Origin: VBCG01 sp044226535
GTDB taxonomy: Bacteria; Pseudomonadota; Gammaproteobacteria; Burkholderiales; Casimicrobiaceae
Assembly (NCBI GenBank): GCA_044226535.1
Contig: JBGAGT010000001.1
Span: 248,001 to 312,000, forward strand
Direction: 5' to 3'
DNA: 64,000 bases
Part shown: positions 50,943 through 58,610 of the stretch, one piece after another
Numbering within the stretch: the stretch's first letter is position 1
Layout of the letters: every line of letters starts with the position of its first letter
The notes under the pieces: model-generated
Databases searched by the model: none
Seen by the model: the letters and a program-made list of their open reading frames with translations, nothing else
What the model was told of the DNA's origin: nothing
Made by a program: the position numbers and the translations under genes

Positions 50943-53503
50943 CACACGGATACCGGCGCCGACGACAGGATGAGCTCGATGCAGCGCTTGAGCGTGGCGG
51001 CGAACTGCGGGTTGCGCGCGTCGAGCGCATCGTTGTGCGAGTTGCCCACTTCGTAGCGCTTGACGCGCCCGGTGAAATAGCGTCGCAGCTCGAATGGGTC
51101 GCCCATCTGCATGCGGTGCCTGCTCGACAGCACGTACGCCGGTCCGTCGTAGGGCCTGGGCATGTAGCGCGAGACCGCGTCGTTGAACGCCGCGGCCGTC
51201 TGGATCGCCACCTCCACGTACCCGGGGTCGTCGACCTGCGCGCCGAGGCGCCCTTCGCTGCGGCGCTTTTGCATCTTGGCGCGGATGTGCTCGGGGTCGG
51301 CGTGCGCGGCGGTCCGTCCGCTCACCCGGTTGGGCGGGTCGAGCAGCAGCAGCGGGAGCACCGCCTCGCCGGCCGCCTTGAGGTTCTGCGCCACCGCCGC
51401 CACCACGTAGCAGCCGACGCACAGGCCACCGAGGAAATAGGGCCCCTGCGGCCGCACCCTGCGGATCTCGGCCGCGTAGTCGCGCGCCATTTCGTCGACC
51501 GAGGCGTGCGGCGCCGAGCGGCCGTCGAGGCCGCGCGCCTGGAACGCCCACACCGGCTGGTCGTCGCCGAGCGCCTTCATGAAATGGGGGCTGACGAACG
51601 CCTGTCCCTGGCGTCCGTGCACCATGAACAGCGGGATGGCCTTGCCGGCCTGCCACAAGGGGACGAGCATCGGCATTTCACGCCCGCGCGGGCCCGAGCC
51701 CGCCAGCGCGTCGCGAATGGACGTCGCGATGCCCGCCACCGTGGCCTCGTCGTGGAAGCCCGTGAGCCGCACGCCGAAGGCGTCCTTGATGCGCGTCTGC
51801 AGCTCACCCGCCAGCATCGAGTCGCCGCCCGCCAGGAAGAAATCGTCGTCGCGCCCCGCACGCTCGAGCTTCAAGAGCTCCACGAACATGTGCGCCACCG
51901 CCGCCTCGGTCGCGTCGCGCGGCGCCACGTACGCCGCCGCATCCGGCGCAAGCACGGGCTCGGCCGCCATGCGCTTGCGGTCGATCTTGCCCGAGCCGGT
52001 GCGCGGCAGCTCGGCGAGGAAGCGCAGCTCCGAAGGCAGCATCGGCCGCGGCAGCTTCTCGCCCAGGAACGCCATCAGCGCGCGCGGGTCGCGGCGCGCA
52101 CCCTCGCGCACCTCGACATAGGCGACGAGGCGCATCTGCGTCGCGTCCTCGGGATCGGGCTCGGCGGCGGCGGCCGCGCGCACGGCGTCGGGCCAGGCGA
52201 CCAGCGCCGCGTCGACCTCGGCCAGGTCGACCGAATGGCCGCGGATCTTGATGCGCGTCCCGGTGCGGCCGACGAAATGCAGCAGTCCCTGCTCGTCGAA
52301 ACGCCCGAGGTCGCGCATCCGATAACCGCGTCCCAGCGGATCCTGCGGATCGGGCACGAAGGCCGCGGCATCGAGCTCCGGCCGCTTCCAGTAGCCGGGG
52401 CTCACGTCCCGCCCGAACGCCACGATCTCGCCCACCTCGCCCGCGGGCACCGGCGTGCCGTCCTCGCGCCACAGCTCGATGCGGATGCCCTCGAACGGGC
52501 GACCGATCGGCACCGAAACGCCCTCCGGCACGGCGTCGTGGGCGAACAGGTGCTGCGCGACCACGCTCGCCTCGGTCGCCGAGAGCTGGTGCAGGAAGCG
52601 GCAGTGCGGCAGCGTGTGCTGGCGCATCAGGGCGAAGTCCCCGGCGAAGGTCGTGTCGCTGCCGATCTGCACCAGCCGGAGGTGGGGAAAGACGCGCTTG
52701 GGCCCGACGCGCTGCGACAGCTCGCGCAGCGCCGCGGGCATGACCTGCAGGACCGTGACGCGCTCGCGGTCGAGCCAGTCGCCGAGGCCTTCGATGCCCT
52801 CGCGGTTGATGTCGTAGCAGCACAGCGTGAGGCCGAGCCCCACGGACCGCGCCATGGCGGCCTGCCCCGCGCCGAAGGACGGCGAGTGCAGGTTGGAGAG
52901 ACGGTCGCTGTCGACGAGTCCCATCGAGCGCCCGAACGCATCGACGAAATGGATGTAGCTCGCGTGCATCCTGATCACGCCCTTGGCCACGCCGGTCGAG
53001 CCCGACGTGTACGCGAGCGACCAGGTCGGGTTCGCGCCCGCCGGCGGGAAGCCCCGCGGCGCGGCACCGGCAGCGGCGTCGGCCACCGCGCAGCCCTGCG
53101 GTACGAGGCTTCGCGCACGATCCATCAGCGAGGTCTCGCTGACCAGCAGCGCTGCTTCGCAATCGCCGGCGACGAAGCGCAGCCGCTCGTCCGGGTCCGA
53201 GGGATCGAGCACGACCAGCACGTTGCCGCTGCGCGTCACGCCGAGGCAGGCGGCGACGATCGCGGCGCGGTCGCGCAACAGCACCGCCACGCGGGCCGGG
53301 GGCTGCACGACGCGCTCGGCGACGAGCGACGCGATGGCCGACGCCCGCTGGTCGAGCTCGCGCCAGGTGACGCGCAGGTCGCCGTCGATGATCGCGAGCT
53401 GGCCGGGTTTCTCGGCGGCCCAGCGCGACAACCTCGTCGCGAGCGTCTCGACCGCGTTCGGCGAAGGCGCGGCGGAAGGGGCCGTGCCGGTCATGGCGTG
53501 CAT
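50942..53503 (-). CDS. NRPS-like A-T-TE protein, gene 5 of operon
   Basis: An 853-residue three-domain protein. Adenylation domain: LAYTSGSTGVAKGV (164-176), GRGYRMRDLGRF (an altered TGD motif), VGRTGTRIKIRGHSVDLAEVD (411-431) and LPRTGSGKIDRKRM. Carrier: FFLAGGDSMLA with Ser562. Thioesterase (about 623-853): FMVHGRQGQAF, then FLGGLCVGCYVVA, where the GxSxG serine is replaced by Cys695, with Asp722 in LLLLDPPNR and His823 in VGNSHNDAL. The pocket Asp is Gly211 (SFGAGQ). The A-T-TE layout without condensation domain recalls furanone/quinone synthetases such as RalA or AtrA. ATG 53503 has GGAG 8 nt upstream; a longer GTG start at 53557 is possible. Confidence 0.88.
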   Translation of the reverse strand: MHAMTGTAPSAAPSPNAVETLATRLSRWAAEKPGQLAIIDGDLRVTWRELDQRASAIASLVAERVVQPPARVAVLLRDRAAIVAACLGVTRSGNVLVVLDPSDPDERLRFVAGDCEAALLVSETSLMDRARSLVPQGCAVADAAAGAAPRGFPPAGANPTWSLAYTSGSTGVAKGVIRMHASYIHFVDAFGRSMGLVDSDRLSNLHSPSFGAGQAAMARSVGLGLTLCCYDINREGIEGLGDWLDRERVTVLQVMPAALRELSQRVGPKRVFPHLRLVQIGSDTTFAGDFALMRQHTLPHCRFLHQLSATEASVVAQHLFAHDAVPEGVSVPIGRPFEGIRIELWREDGTPVPAGEVGEIVAFGRDVSPGYWKRPELDAAAFVPDPQDPLGRGYRMRDLGRFDEQGLLHFVGRTGTRIKIRGHSVDLAEVDAALVAWPDAVRAAAAAEPDPEDATQMRLVAYVEVREGARRDPRALMAFLGEKLPRPMLPSELRFLAELPRTGSGKIDRKRMAAEPVLAPDAAAYVAPRDATEAAVAHMFVELLKLERAGRDDDFFLAGGDSMLAGELQTRIKDAFGVRLTGFHDEATVAGIATSIRDALAGSGPRGREMPMLVPLWQAGKAIPLFMVHGRQGQAFVSPHFMKALGDDQPVWAFQARGLDGRSAPHASVDEMARDYAAEIRRVRPQGPYFLGGLCVGCYVVAAVAQNLKAAGEAVLPLLLLDPPNRVSGRTAAHADPEHIRAKMQKRRSEGRLGAQVDDPGYVEVAIQTAAAFNDAVSRYMPRPYDGPAYVLSSRHRMQMGDPFELRRYFTGRVKRYEVGNSHNDALDARNPQFAATLKRCIELILSSAPVSV

Positions 53504-53558
53504 GTTCGAGCTCCGGGTGCGCGCGACGCCGGGGCCCGCGCGGCGTGCGGGCGGCACT

Positions 53559-54557
53559 TCACGGCGTGCGCAGGTGGGCTGCGGCGATGATATCGCGGAT
53601 CTTCACCACTTCGGACTGCAGGAAGCTCGCGAATTGCGCGGGCGTGCCAGAGCCGACCTCGAGGCCGATCGCCTCGAGGCTGCGCCGATACTCCGGCGAC
53701 TCGCCGGCACGTGCGGCCGAGCGCGCCAGCGCGTCGACCACCGGCGCCGGCGTGCCCGCCGGCGCCAGCAGGCCGTACCACTGGCCGAGCGTGACGATGC
53801 GCACCCCGGACTCGGCGAGCGTGGGCACCTCGGGCAGCACGGCGGCGCGGCTGTCGCCGGCCACCGCGATCGGCCGCACCATCCCGGCCTGGATCATGGG
53901 CATCGCGGTGCCGATGCCGACGATGCCGAAGTCGAGGTCGCCCGCCGCGATCGCGGCCATGATCGCGGCCTCGGCCTTGTAGGGGATCTGCGTCATCTGC
54001 GTCTGCGTGCCGAGCTTGAAGAGCTCACCGACCAGGAACTGCGTCGACTGCACGTTCACCGTCCCGTAGCTCAGCGCGCCGGGCGCCGCCCGCGCGCGCG
54101 CCACGATGTCCTGCGCGGTGCGCAGCTGCGACGAAACGCGCACGACGAACACCAACGTTCCCGTTGCGAGGCGGGCCACCGGCACGAAGTCGGTGAGGAT
54201 GTTGGGATGCACGTCGGGATAGAACGCCACGTCGATGGCCGAGGTGCCGGTGGTCACCAGCAGCGCATTGCCGTCGGGCGCGGCCTTGGCCACGGCGTCG
54301 GCGGCGATGCGCGACCCGCCGCCCGCGCGGTTCTCGACCACGACGGGGCGGCCGAAGTCGGCCTCGAGCTGGCGCCCGAGCAGGCGCGCGACATGGTCGA
54401 CCGCGCCGCCCGGGACGGCCGCGACCGTCAGCGTGATCGGCGGCCCGGCGGCACCGGCCGCCGTCGCGGTGAGCGCCGCGGTGGCGAGCACAGCGGTCGC
54501 GAGCGCGGCGGTGGCGAGCGACGTCGCGGCACGACAGGCTCGCGCGGCGAGGTCCAT
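53559..54557 (-). CDS. Bug-family (TctC-like) periplasmic solute-binding protein, gene 4 of operon
   Basis: A 332-residue Bug protein with a long Ala/Thr-rich signal region (about 1-38). Family segments: VPGGAVDHVARLLGRQLEA, VVVENRAGGGSRIAADAVAKA, DGNALLVTTGTSAIDVAFYP, PNILTDFVPVARL, IPYKAEAAIMAAIAAGDLDFG and PEVPTLAESGV. The ATG overlaps the stop of the upstream A-T gene (TGATG). It differs enough from the other three Bug proteins to suggest a different ligand. Confidence 0.92.
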   Translation of the reverse strand: MDLAARACRAATSLATAALATAVLATAALTATAAGAAGPPITLTVAAVPGGAVDHVARLLGRQLEADFGRPVVVENRAGGGSRIAADAVAKAAPDGNALLVTTGTSAIDVAFYPDVHPNILTDFVPVARLATGTLVFVVRVSSQLRTAQDIVARARAAPGALSYGTVNVQSTQFLVGELFKLGTQTQMTQIPYKAEAAIMAAIAAGDLDFGIVGIGTAMPMIQAGMVRPIAVAGDSRAAVLPEVPTLAESGVRIVTLGQWYGLLAPAGTPAPVVDALARSAARAGESPEYRRSLEAIGLEVGSGTPAQFASFLQSEVVKIRDIIAAAHLRTP

Positions 54558-56344
54558 CACGAGCCCACGGCCTCCGCGAGCGTGGCGTGAATGGAGGCGG
54601 CGATGCCCGCGACCGTCGCGTCCTCGTGGAATCCGGCCAGCCGGACCCCGAACGCGTCCTTGATCCTCGCCTGCAGGTCGGCCGCCACCAGCGAGTCCCC
54701 TCCCGCCAGGAAGAAGTCGTCGTCGCGGCCGGCGCGCTCGAGCTTCAGCAGCTCGGCGAACATGTGCGCCACCGCTGCCTCGGTCGCGTCGCGCGGCGGC
54801 ACGTAGAGCGGCGCATCCGCCGGCAGCACCGGCTCGGCCGCCAGGCGATTGCGGTCGACCTTGCCCGAAGGCGTGCAGGGCAGCGCCGCGAGGAAGCGCA
54901 CCTCGGCGGGCATCATGTGGCGGGGAAGCCGCGAGGCGATGAAGGCCTTGAAGCCGCGCGCGTCGCGCCGCGCGCCTTCGCGCACCGCGACGTAGGCGAC
55001 GAGCCGCACCTGCGTCGCGTCGGCGGGATCGGGCTCGGCCATGATCGCGGCGCGCGCGGCCGCCGGCCAGGCGACCAGCCCGGCGTCGACCTCGGCGAGG
55101 TCGACGGTGTGCCCGCGCACCTTGACGCGCGATCCGCTGCGGCCGACGAGGTGCAGCACGCCTTCGGCGTCGAGCGACCCGAGGTCGCCGGTCCGGTAGC
55201 CGCGGCCCCCGGGGTCGAGCGGATCGGGGATGAACGCCTTGGCGTCGAGCTCGGGCCGCCGCCAGTAACCGGGGCTCACCTGGCGCGCGAAGGCCAGGAC
55301 CTGCCCCGCCTCGCCCACGGCGGCCGGCGACCCGTCGTCGCGACGGACCTCGAGGCGCACGCCCTCGAAGGCGCGCCCCACCGGCAGCACGGCACCCTGC
55401 GGCAACCGCGTTCCGTGCGCGATCAGGTTCTGGCAGATCGGGTTGAGCTCGGTCGAGGCGAGCTGGTGCAGCATGCGGCAGTGCGGCGCGGTGTGCGCGC
55501 TGGCGCGCTCGAGGTCCTCGGCGAAGGTCGTGTCGCCGCTCAGCTGCAACAGGCGCAGGTGGCCGAAGACCCGCGCGGGCCCGACCAGCGCCGACAGGTC
55601 GCGCAGCATGGACGCGTAGATCTGCAGCACGCTGACCTGCTCGCGATCGAGCCAGTCGGCGAGCCCGCCGATGCCCTCGCGCTTCAGGTCGTAGCAGCAG
55701 GTCGTCGCGCCACTGGCGATGGCGCGCACGAGGCTTGCCTGCCCCGCCGCGAACGCCAGCGAATACAGGCTCGACATCCGATCGCCGGGCCCGAGGCCGA
55801 GCCTGCGCGCGAACGCGTCGGCCGGGCGCATCTGCGTGGCGTGCGAATGGCAGACGCCCTTCGGCTGGCCGGTCGAGCCGGAGGTGTAGGTGATCGTGGC
55901 CAGCGACGCGGGATCGACGCGCGGCGGCGCGGCGGCGAGGGTCCCGGCCGCGCCGAGCTCGTCGGCGCCGGCAACCACGCAGCCCGCCGGCGCGAACGCC
56001 TCCGCGCGTGCGCGGAGCTTCGCGTCGGTGACGACCAGCGCGGGCGCGGCGTCCGACGCGATGAAGCGAAGCCGCGCAGCGGGGTCGTCCGGGTCGAGCA
56101 CGACGCAGGCATGGCCGCTGCGCAACACCGCGAGCAGCGCGGTGACGATGGCGGCGCGGTCGTCGAGCAGCAGCGCGACGCGGCCGCCCCCTGCGCCGAG
56201 GCGTGCGGCGATGCCCGCGGCGATGGCGCCCGCGCGATCGTCGAGCGCGCGCCAGGTCAGGCGCGTGGCGCCGTGGCCGATCGCGAGCTCGCCGGGCATC
56301 CGTTGCGCCCAGTGCGCGAGCCGTCCCGCCAGCGTGTCGCTCAC
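54557..56344 (-). CDS. NRPS-like adenylation-thiolation protein (A-T), gene 3 of operon
   Basis: A 595-residue A-T protein. Motifs: ITYTSGSTGQPKGV (151-164), GRGYRTGDLGSLDAEG, VGRSGSRVKVRGHTVDLAEVDAG, LPCTPSGKVDRNRL, and FFLAGGDSLVA with phosphopantetheine Ser551. The position corresponding to the alpha-amino-binding Asp is Ala199 (AFAAGQ). It is closely similar to the A-T part of gene 5, notably the shared ATEAAVAHMF and LLKLERAGRDDDFFLAGGDS, which points to duplication within the operon. GTG start 56344 overlaps the Bug stop as GTGA. Confidence 0.9.
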   Translation of the reverse strand: MSDTLAGRLAHWAQRMPGELAIGHGATRLTWRALDDRAGAIAAGIAARLGAGGGRVALLLDDRAAIVTALLAVLRSGHACVVLDPDDPAARLRFIASDAAPALVVTDAKLRARAEAFAPAGCVVAGADELGAAGTLAAAPPRVDPASLATITYTSGSTGQPKGVCHSHATQMRPADAFARRLGLGPGDRMSSLYSLAFAAGQASLVRAIASGATTCCYDLKREGIGGLADWLDREQVSVLQIYASMLRDLSALVGPARVFGHLRLLQLSGDTTFAEDLERASAHTAPHCRMLHQLASTELNPICQNLIAHGTRLPQGAVLPVGRAFEGVRLEVRRDDGSPAAVGEAGQVLAFARQVSPGYWRRPELDAKAFIPDPLDPGGRGYRTGDLGSLDAEGVLHLVGRSGSRVKVRGHTVDLAEVDAGLVAWPAAARAAIMAEPDPADATQVRLVAYVAVREGARRDARGFKAFIASRLPRHMMPAEVRFLAALPCTPSGKVDRNRLAAEPVLPADAPLYVPPRDATEAAVAHMFAELLKLERAGRDDDFFLAGGDSLVAADLQARIKDAFGVRLAGFHEDATVAGIAASIHATLAEAVGS

Positions 56345-57333
56345 TGGTCGACCTTGACGTTCGCCGCGACGATCACGGCGCGCCACTTGACCACTTCCGC
56401 CTCGAGCATGGCGCGCAGCTCGCGCGGCGGCATGGCGAGGACCTCCGCGCCGTGCGCGGCCATCGCCTCGCGATAGCCGGGCTCCGCGGCGACCTTGGCG
56501 ATCGCGGCCGACAGCCGGTCGACGATGGCCGCCGGCGTCGCGGCCGGCGCGAACACCGCATACCAGATCGAGCCCTCGACCCCCTCGACGCCGGCCTCCT
56601 TCATGGTCGGCACCTCGGGCAGCAGCGCCGTGCGCGCGGGGCTCGCGACGCCCAGCGCGCGCACCTTGCCGGCGCGTATGTGGGGCAGCGCCGCGGGCAG
56701 CGGCGCGAAGGAGAGCTGGGTGTCGCCGCTGATCACGCTGGCGATCTGCGGCACGGCGCCCTTGTACGGGACATGCACGATGTCGATGCCGGTGCGCAGC
56801 TTGAAGAGCTCGGTGACGAGCCTCGGCGACGAGCGCGCCCCCGGCGTGGAGAAATTGAGCGCTCCCGGGTGCGCCCGCGCGTGGGAGACCAGCGCCGCGA
56901 CGCTGTCGACCGGGAGCTTGGGGTGGACGATCAGCACCGAGTCGGTGCGCAGCAACGGCGCGACGGGCGCGAGGTCGCGCAGCACGTTGGGCCGCACGTC
57001 GGGATCGAAGGCGATGTCGATCGCCGTCGACGTCGGCGTCACGAGCAGCGTGTGGCCGTCGGGCGAGGCCGAGGCCACGGCCTGCGCGGCGATGCGACCG
57101 TCGGCGCCGGCGCGCGTCTCGACCACGACGGCGCGGCCAAGCTGCTCGGCGAGCCGCGCGCCGAGCATCCGCGCCGAGACCTCGATGTGTCCCCCGGGCG
57201 CTGAAGACCCGATCAGCGTGATGGCGCGCCCGGGCCAGGCCTCGGCCGGCGCGTCGGCGGCGCCTGCGCGCGCGGCGAGGAGCAGCGCAAGGATCGCCGC
57301 TCCCGCTGCCCATCGCCGGCCCCCTGCAACCAT
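56341..57333 (-). CDS. Bug-family (TctC-like) periplasmic solute-binding protein, gene 2 of operon
   Basis: A 330-residue Bug protein with signal peptide (GAAILALLLAARAGAA). Segments: SSAPGGHIEVSARMLGARL, VVVETRAGADGRIAAQAV, VRPNVLRDLAPVAPLL, IDIVHVPYKGAVPQIASVI and LLPEVPTMKEAGVEGVEGSIW. It is strongly similar to the first gene of the operon (57423-58460), suggesting a recent tandem duplication. GGGGAC ribosome site just before the ATG. Confidence 0.92.
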   Translation of the reverse strand: MVAGGRRWAAGAAILALLLAARAGAADAPAEAWPGRAITLIGSSAPGGHIEVSARMLGARLAEQLGRAVVVETRAGADGRIAAQAVASASPDGHTLLVTPTSTAIDIAFDPDVRPNVLRDLAPVAPLLRTDSVLIVHPKLPVDSVAALVSHARAHPGALNFSTPGARSSPRLVTELFKLRTGIDIVHVPYKGAVPQIASVISGDTQLSFAPLPAALPHIRAGKVRALGVASPARTALLPEVPTMKEAGVEGVEGSIWYAVFAPAATPAAIVDRLSAAIAKVAAEPGYREAMAAHGAEVLAMPPRELRAMLEAEVVKWRAVIVAANVKVDQ

Positions 57334-57422
57334 GCTGTCCCCGTTGATCCGCGCCGGTCGTCGTCCACCTGGATCGCGCCGCGTCTGTCGCGAATCTTAC
57401 CAATGAATCGGCGCGCGGAGCC

Positions 57423-58460
57423 TCAGCGTTCGACGGCGACGCGCGCGTCGCGGATGATCGAGGCCCACTTGGCGACGTCGGCCTCGACCAGCGCGCGGAA
57501 GGCCCGCGGCGCGAGCACGAAGGGCTCCGCGCCGCTCGCTTCGAGCGTCCGTCGGTAGGCGGCGCTCGAGGCGCCCTCGCGCACCGCGTCGGCGATGCGC
57601 TCGACCAGCGCGGACGGTGTCGCGGCCCGGGCGAACATGCCGTACCAGACGAAGCCTTCCACGCCGCCGAAGCCGGCTTCCTTCATGGTCGGCACCTCGG
57701 GCAGGAACGGCGAGCGGTGCGGGCCGGCGACGCCGAGCGCGCGCATCCTGCCCGCCTTGATGTAGGGCAGCATGCCGGGCAGCGAGGCGAAGGCCATCTG
57801 CACCTCGCCCACGAGCAGCGCCGTCGCCTGCTGCGACGCGTCCTTGTACGGGACGTGGACGATGTCGACGCCGGCGTGCAGCTTGAAGAGCTCCCCCACC
57901 AGCCGCAGCGACGAGCGCGGGCCCGGCGTGGCGAAGTTGAGCACGCCCGGGTGTGCGCGCGCATAGGCGACGAGCGACGCGACGCTGTCGACCGGCTGCG
58001 TGCTGCCCACGACCAGCACGACGTCGGTGCGCGCGATCGGCGTCACCGGCACCAGGTCCTGCAGGACGTTGGGGCGCACCGATGGATTGAAGACGATGTC
58101 GATCGTGGTGGTGGTCGTCGTCACCAGCAGCGTGTGGCCGTCGGGCTGCGCCGCCGCCACCACGCCGTTGGCGACGCGCGAATCCGCGCCCACGCGCGGC
58201 TCGATCACCACGGTGCCGGGAAGCACCTGCTCGAGGCGCTGGCCGATGGCCCGCGCGGCGAGGTCGATGCCGCCGCCCGGCGGCGCCGCCGTCACCAGCG
58301 TGATGACCTGCCGCGGAAAGCGCGCGACGTCGGCGTCGGCCGCGATTGCCGCGACCCCCGCGCAGGCGCAAGCCGCCGCGCAGGCGACGCGCATGGCGCG
58401 CGGCAACCGGGCCCGCAACCCGGCGCCGCGCATCGCCGAACCCGTGGCCCGACCCGTCAT
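57423..58460 (-). CDS. Bug-family (TctC-like) periplasmic solute-binding protein, gene 1 of operon
   Basis: A 345-residue Bug protein, first gene of the operon, divergent from leuS. It has a basic N-terminus and signal (CAAACACAGVAAIAADA). Segments: AAPPGGGIDLAARAIGQRLEQ, TVVIEPRVGADSRVANGV, VRPNVLQDLVPVTPI, VDIVHVPYKDASQQATALL and FLPEVPTMKEAGFGGVEGFVWY. A GGGAAGG ribosome-binding site lies 6 nt upstream of the ATG. An 89-nt gap separates it from gene 2. Confidence 0.92.
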   Translation of the reverse strand: MTGRATGSAMRGAGLRARLPRAMRVACAAACACAGVAAIAADADVARFPRQVITLVTAAPPGGGIDLAARAIGQRLEQVLPGTVVIEPRVGADSRVANGVVAAAQPDGHTLLVTTTTTTIDIVFNPSVRPNVLQDLVPVTPIARTDVVLVVGSTQPVDSVASLVAYARAHPGVLNFATPGPRSSLRLVGELFKLHAGVDIVHVPYKDASQQATALLVGEVQMAFASLPGMLPYIKAGRMRALGVAGPHRSPFLPEVPTMKEAGFGGVEGFVWYGMFARAATPSALVERIADAVREGASSAAYRRTLEASGAEPFVLAPRAFRALVEADVAKWASIIRDARVAVER

Positions 58461-58500
58461 CGTCGCCTTCCCTCATGCGGCCTGCGCCGCGCGAGCGACG

Positions 58501-58528
58501 ATTCTACGCAGGGCGCGGCCGGTATAAT
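58501..58528. promoter_or_regulatory. divergent promoter region leuS / Bug operon
   Basis: On the plus strand TATAAT (58523-58528) lies 82 nt before leuS. On the minus strand TAGAAT (58506-58501) lies about 41 nt before the first Bug gene. Both are good -10 matches, about 17 nt apart. No strong -35 hexamers are seen, so activators may be needed. Confidence 0.5.
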
Positions 58529-58610
58529 TCGCGATCTCTTCCCGCATCGCGCCGGCGGGCGCCCGCACGGACGGTGCGGCGCCCGCGGCGACGGACCGAC
58601 CAGGCCCCCC

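Noticed and set aside
50942..53503. Direct assignment as ralfuranone synthetase RalA
   Set aside because: The domain order matches, but the cysteine nucleophile, altered A7 motif and Bug neighbours differ from what is known of the ral locus, so only an architectural analogy is claimed.
49989..58460. Complete tripartite tricarboxylate transporter
   Set aside because: Only the periplasmic binding component is present, four times; no TctA or TctB membrane protein is encoded in the window.
57717..58610. N-terminal extension of leuS running opposite the first Bug gene
   Set aside because: The leuS family start MKPFAPREIEEAAQ is at 58611; the upstream part is antisense to a clear Bug protein.
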